Source: Neisseriaceae bacterium
Lineage (GTDB): Bacteria > Pseudomonadota > Gammaproteobacteria > Burkholderiales > Neisseriaceae
DNA length: 9,623 nucleotides
NCBI GenBank assembly: GCA_030151665.1
Contig: JASLDB010000153.1
Span: 1-9,623 of the forward strand
Direction: 5' to 3'
The translations under genes were made by a program, and so were the position numbers. Shown here in pieces: positions 6,903 to 9,623 of the stretch; positions within the stretch are counted from its first letter, which is position 1, and each line of letters starts with the position of its first letter. The notes under the pieces are model-generated. The model was not told the origin of the DNA and searched no databases. It worked only from the letters and a program-made list of their open reading frames with translations.

Positions 6903-6933
6903 AGGTGACGGCACCTCGATAAAGGATTAAAAT
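6903..6933 (+). promoter_or_regulatory. Candidate fumarase promoter with an internal dyad
   Basis: GTGACG (6905-6910) and TAAAAT (6928-6933) are 17 bp apart and match 4/6 and 5/6 of the sigma-70 consensus, which would give a leader of about 30 nt. The perfect dyad AGGTG (6903-6907) / CACCT (6912-6916) covers the -35 box and could be an operator. The Shine-Dalgarno AGG (6958-6960) is rather far (11 bp) from the ATG. In the rest of this 236-bp divergent region, the only other item is a 5-bp hairpin at 6783-6797 (GGTGA/TCACC) and a possible trkA -10, TACAAT on the minus strand (6802-6807), with no good -35. Confidence 0.45.
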
Positions 6934-6971
6934 GCATTCACTGTAGAAACTGTTTATAGGTAAACAACAAC

Positions 6972-8498
6972 ATGACCATCATCAAACAGGCTGATTTTAT
7001 TCAAAGCATCGCTGATGCTTTTCAATTTATTAGTTACTATCATCCTAAAGATTATATTCAAGCATTGACCAAAGCATGGGAAAAAGAAGAAAACCCTGCT
7101 GCCAAAGATGCCATGGCGCAAATATTGGTGAATAGCCGGATGTGTGCTGAAGGGCATCGCCCCATTTGTCAAGATACAGGCATTGCGACTGTATTTTTAA
7201 AAGTGGGCATGAAAGTGCAATGGGATGCTGAAATGTCAGTACAAGAAATGGTGAACGAAGGTGTTCGCCGTGCTTACTTGAATCCTGATAATAAATTGCG
7301 TGCCTCGGTTTTAAGCGACCCTGCGGGCAAACGCCAAAACACAAAAGACAATACGCCAGCTGTTGTGCACATGGAAATTGTCATGGGCGACAAAGTTGAA
7401 GTAACTTGTGCAGCCAAAGGTGGTGGCTCTGAAAATAAATCCAAATTGGCCATGTTGAACCCATCTGACTCTATTGTTGATTGGGTATTGAAAACAGTAC
7501 CAACCATGGGTGCTGGTTGGTGTCCACCAGGTATTTTGGGCATTGGTATTGGTGGTACGCCTGAAAAAGCAGCCTTATTGGGCAAAGAATCATTGATGAG
7601 CCACATCGATATTCATGAATTACAAGACAAAGCAGCCAGTGGTGCTGAATTAAGCACAATCGAAGCTTTGCGTTTGGAATTGTTCGAAAAAGTGAATGCT
7701 TTGGGCATTGGTGCTCAAGGTCTGGGTGGCTTGACCACGGTCTTGGATGTCAAGATTCTAGATTATCCAACCCACGCGGCATCTAAACCCATTGCCATGA
7801 TTCCTAACTGTGCTGCCACGCGCCATGTGGAATTTGAACTGGATGGTTCTGGTCCTGTTAGCTTGGAAGCTCCTAGTTTAGAAGATTGGCCCGATTTAAC
7901 GTATGACCCTAAAAATGGTAAACGTGTAAATTTAGATACGTTAACCAAAGAAGAAGTGGCCAATTGGCAAATTGGTGATGTTTTGCTACTAAATGGCAAA
8001 ATCTTGACAGGTCGTGATGCCGCTCATAAACGCATGATTGATATGCTAAACAATGGTGAAAAATTGCCAGTAGATTTTACCAATCGTGTCATTTACTACG
8101 TTGGTCCAGTAGACCCAGTGGGTGATGAAGTGGTTGGTCCTGCAGGGCCAACAACTGCCACACGCATGGATAAATTTACCCGCCAAATGTTAGAAGAAAC
8201 TGGTCTTTTGGGTATGATTGGTAAATCTGAACGTGGTCCACTTGCCATTGATGCGATTAAAGACAATAAAGCGGTTTATTTAATGGCTGTGGGTGGTTCA
8301 GCATATTTAGTGTCCAAAGCGATTAAAGCATCAAAAGTCTTGGCTTTTGAAGAATTGGGCATGGAAGCCATTTATGAGTTTGAAGTAAAAGATATGCCTG
8401 TAACGGTTGCAGTGGATAGTGATGGCCAGTCTGTTCATGCCATTGCCCCTAAAATTTGGCAAGCCAAAATTGGTAAGATTCCAGTGGTGGCTGAATAA
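6972..8498 (+). CDS. Class I fumarate hydratase, single-chain Fe-S form
   Basis: This 508-residue enzyme interconverts fumarate and malate in the TCA cycle. The N-terminal alpha part holds ICQDTG (C66), KGGGSENKS (149-157), WCPPGILGIGIGG (C184) and NCAATRH (C280). C66, C184 and C280 are the expected three ligands of an oxygen-labile [4Fe-4S] cluster. The C-terminal beta part (about 300-508) contains GPAGPTTATRMD (389-400), a class I signature. It is the fused type, like FumA/FumB, but nearer the about 505-residue proteobacterial form than the about 548-residue E. coli enzymes. The whole protein is intact. It is followed in the same direction by acnB, another Fe-S hydratase, with a large palindrome in the 146-bp gap. 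The family contains fumA/fumB paralogues, so I give no symbol. Confidence 0.96.
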   Translation: MTIIKQADFIQSIADAFQFISYYHPKDYIQALTKAWEKEENPAAKDAMAQILVNSRMCAEGHRPICQDTGIATVFLKVGMKVQWDAEMSVQEMVNEGVRRAYLNPDNKLRASVLSDPAGKRQNTKDNTPAVVHMEIVMGDKVEVTCAAKGGGSENKSKLAMLNPSDSIVDWVLKTVPTMGAGWCPPGILGIGIGGTPEKAALLGKESLMSHIDIHELQDKAASGAELSTIEALRLELFEKVNALGIGAQGLGGLTTVLDVKILDYPTHAASKPIAMIPNCAATRHVEFELDGSGPVSLEAPSLEDWPDLTYDPKNGKRVNLDTLTKEEVANWQIGDVLLLNGKILTGRDAAHKRMIDMLNNGEKLPVDFTNRVIYYVGPVDPVGDEVVGPAGPTTATRMDKFTRQMLEETGLLGMIGKSERGPLAIDAIKDNKAVYLMAVGGSAYLVSKAIKASKVLAFEELGMEAIYEFEVKDMPVTVAVDSDGQSVHAIAPKIWQAKIGKIPVVAE

Positions 8499-8505
8499 CA
8501 TGATG

Positions 8506-8567
8506 ATGACCTAATATAAACTGCAACCTGGTAAAACTTACCAAAGCGAGGTTTATATTTGGGTCAT
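8506..8567 (+). repeat. Long imperfect palindrome between fumarase and acnB
   Basis: Nested complementary arms share one centre. ATGACC (8506-8511) pairs with GGTCAT (8562-8567), AATATAAAC (8513-8521) with GTTTATATT (8551-8559), and TGGTAA (8529-8534) with TTACCA (8538-8543) around an AAC loop. The result would be a cruciform or RNA hairpin with two internal bulges. It starts 7 bp after the fumarase stop and has no proper U-run, so it is not a classic terminator. A 3'-end protector, a weak terminator or a dispersed repeat unit are all possible. The pairing is seen directly; the role is inferred. Confidence 0.7.
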
Positions 8568-8580
8568 TTTCGTTTATTAT
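8552..8580 (+). promoter_or_regulatory. Candidate acnB promoter
   Basis: TTTATA (8552-8557) and TATTAT (8575-8580) stand 17 bp apart, matching 4/6 and 5/6 of consensus. The -35 lies inside the right arm of the palindrome. Initiation near 8587 would leave a leader of about 58 nt. If real, acnB has its own promoter and need not depend on fumarase transcription. Confidence 0.35.
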
Positions 8581-8644
8581 CTAAGTCGCTACGGCATTAA
8601 AAACGAGAACAAGAACTGAAGTATCTTTTTTAAAGGACAGTATT

Positions 8645-9623
8645 ATGTTAGAGGCATACCGTGCCCATGTTGCTGAGCGCGCAGCGCTAGGCATCCCACC
8701 ATTGGCCCTATCAGCTGAACAGACCGCTGATTTAGTAGAACTATTAAAAAACCCACCAGCAGGTGAAGGTGAATTCTTGGTGGATTTGATTACCCACCGT
8801 GTCCCACCTGGCGTAGATGATGCAGCCAAAGTAAAAGCATCTTTTTTAGCAGCTATTGCTGAAGGTTCAGTGACGAGCCCATTGATTGATGCTGCATTGG
8901 CTACCAAATTATTGGGCACCATGTTAGGTGGCTACAATATCCATCCATTGATTGAATTGTTAGATGATTCAAAATTGGGTGCTATTGCAGCAGAAGGTTT
9001 AAAACACACTTTATTAATGTTTGATTCATTCCATGACGTGGCAGAAAAAGCCAAAGCTGGTAATGAATTCGCTAAAGATGTGGTGAAATCTTGGGCTGAG
9101 GGTGAGTGGTTTACTTCTCGTCCTAAAGTGGCTGAAAAAATCACCGTTACTGTTTTTAAAGTAACTGGCGAAACCAATACTGACGATTTGTCTCCAGCAC
9201 CTGATGCTTGGAGCCGTCCTGATATTCCTCTACATGCATTGGCCATGTTGAAAAACCCTCGTGATGGCATTACACCTGATAATGCTGGTCAAGTTGGTCC
9301 CATTAAATTATTGAATGAATTAAAAGCCAAGGGCAATTTAGTCGCTTATGTGGGTGACGTTGTGGGTACTGGTTCAAGCCGTAAGTCTGCAACCAATTCT
9401 GTGATTTGGCACACAGGTGACGACATTCCTTTCGTTCCCAATAAACGCTTTGGTGGCGTTTGCTTGGGTGGCAAAATTGCCCCAATTTTCTTCAATACCC
9501 AAGAAGATTCTGGTGCCTTGCCAATCGAAGTGGATGTTGAACAATTGAATATGGGTGATGTGGTTGAAATCTATCCATATGAAGGCAAAATTGTTAAAAA
9601 TGGCGAAAAAATTGCTGATTTTG
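8645..9623 (+). CDS. acnB: Aconitate hydratase B, N-terminal part (cut by window end)
   Basis: The first 326 residues are present and in frame to the end of the window, out of about 860 expected. The start MLEAYRAHVAERAALGI matches AcnB closely, with AAGGA (8633-8637) seven bases upstream. The N-terminal HEAT-like domain (1 to about 160) includes LLGTMLGGYNIHPLI (89-103). The swivel domain follows, with GETNTDDLSPAPDAW (175-189), GTGSSRKSATNS (241-252) and CLGGKIAPIFFNT (273-285). AcnB isomerises citrate and isocitrate through a [4Fe-4S] cluster; in E. coli the apo form also binds mRNA as a regulator. The catalytic domains with the cluster cysteines lie beyond the window. The order HEAT, then swivel, then catalytic core identifies AcnB rather than AcnA. 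Confidence 0.97.
   Translation, partial: MLEAYRAHVAERAALGIPPLALSAEQTADLVELLKNPPAGEGEFLVDLITHRVPPGVDDAAKVKASFLAAIAEGSVTSPLIDAALATKLLGTMLGGYNIHPLIELLDDSKLGAIAAEGLKHTLLMFDSFHDVAEKAKAGNEFAKDVVKSWAEGEWFTSRPKVAEKITVTVFKVTGETNTDDLSPAPDAWSRPDIPLHALAMLKNPRDGITPDNAGQVGPIKLLNELKAKGNLVAYVGDVVGTGSSRKSATNSVIWHTGDDIPFVPNKRFGGVCLGGKIAPIFFNTQEDSGALPIEVDVEQLNMGDVVEIYPYEGKIVKNGEKIADF

Noticed and set aside
8581..9270. Minus-strand open frames of 112-113 codons
   Set aside because: They are antisense to the acnB reading frame, whose residues match AcnB throughout.
1..9623. DNA uptake sequences of Neisseriaceae or Pasteurellaceae type
   Set aside because: Near matches such as GGTGCGGT near 1522 and CGCCTGAA near 7558 differ from the known words and are within coding sequence; no full copy was seen.
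1..9623. Insertion sequences, CRISPR arrays, tRNA genes, phage or toxin-antitoxin genes
   Set aside because: No transposase, integrase, regularly spaced repeats, cloverleaf or toxin-like pair could be recognised; all long open stretches belong to known housekeeping families.

Overview
The window looks like an ordinary chromosomal segment of an AT-rich Gram-negative proteobacterium, roughly 40% GC by eye. Three things point to Beta- or Gammaproteobacteria, with Neisseriaceae or a relative as my best guess: the one-chain class I fumarase, an LtgA/Slt-like lytic transglycosylase made as a lipoprotein, and DUF3079. I found no Neisseria-type DNA uptake sequence and no Pasteurellaceae USS, so the genus stays open. 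No mobile elements, CRISPR arrays, rRNA or tRNA genes were found.

Layout. Bases 1-161 (minus) hold the 5' end of a nitroreductase gene. Across a 160-bp divergent promoter region comes a plus-strand pair: a YdcH/DUF465 coiled-coil protein and an MliC-like lipoprotein, closed by a strong hairpin terminator. Immediately after it sits a small cysteine-rich DUF3079 gene (plus), whose stop codon overlaps the stop codon of a convergent cueR-type copper regulator (minus). cueR is divergent from a copZ-like copper chaperone. Their shared region contains a textbook MerR-family promoter with a 19-bp spacer and an internal dyad. copZ ends at a bidirectional terminator shared with the next minus-strand operon, trkA-trkH-slt (about 1954-6735): potassium uptake subunits followed by a lytic transglycosylase. 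After a 236-bp divergent region come two plus-strand TCA-cycle Fe-S hydratases, class I fumarase and then acnB (cut by the window end), separated by a long imperfect palindrome.

How the genes work together. CueR senses Cu(I) and should activate copZ, and CopZ carries copper in the cytoplasm; the usual partner copA is not next to it. TrkA gates the TrkH potassium channel, and the co-transcribed transglycosylase remodels peptidoglycan. The MliC-like lipoprotein may protect the same wall from host C-type lysozyme. Fumarase and aconitase B carry labile [4Fe-4S] clusters and run adjacent parts of the TCA cycle.

I do not see a clear novel multi-gene system. The most interesting points are small: the palindrome between fumarase and acnB, the terminator placed directly before the DUF3079 gene, the AUGUGA start-stop overlapping the GTG start of trkA, and the placement of a transglycosylase in a potassium-uptake operon.
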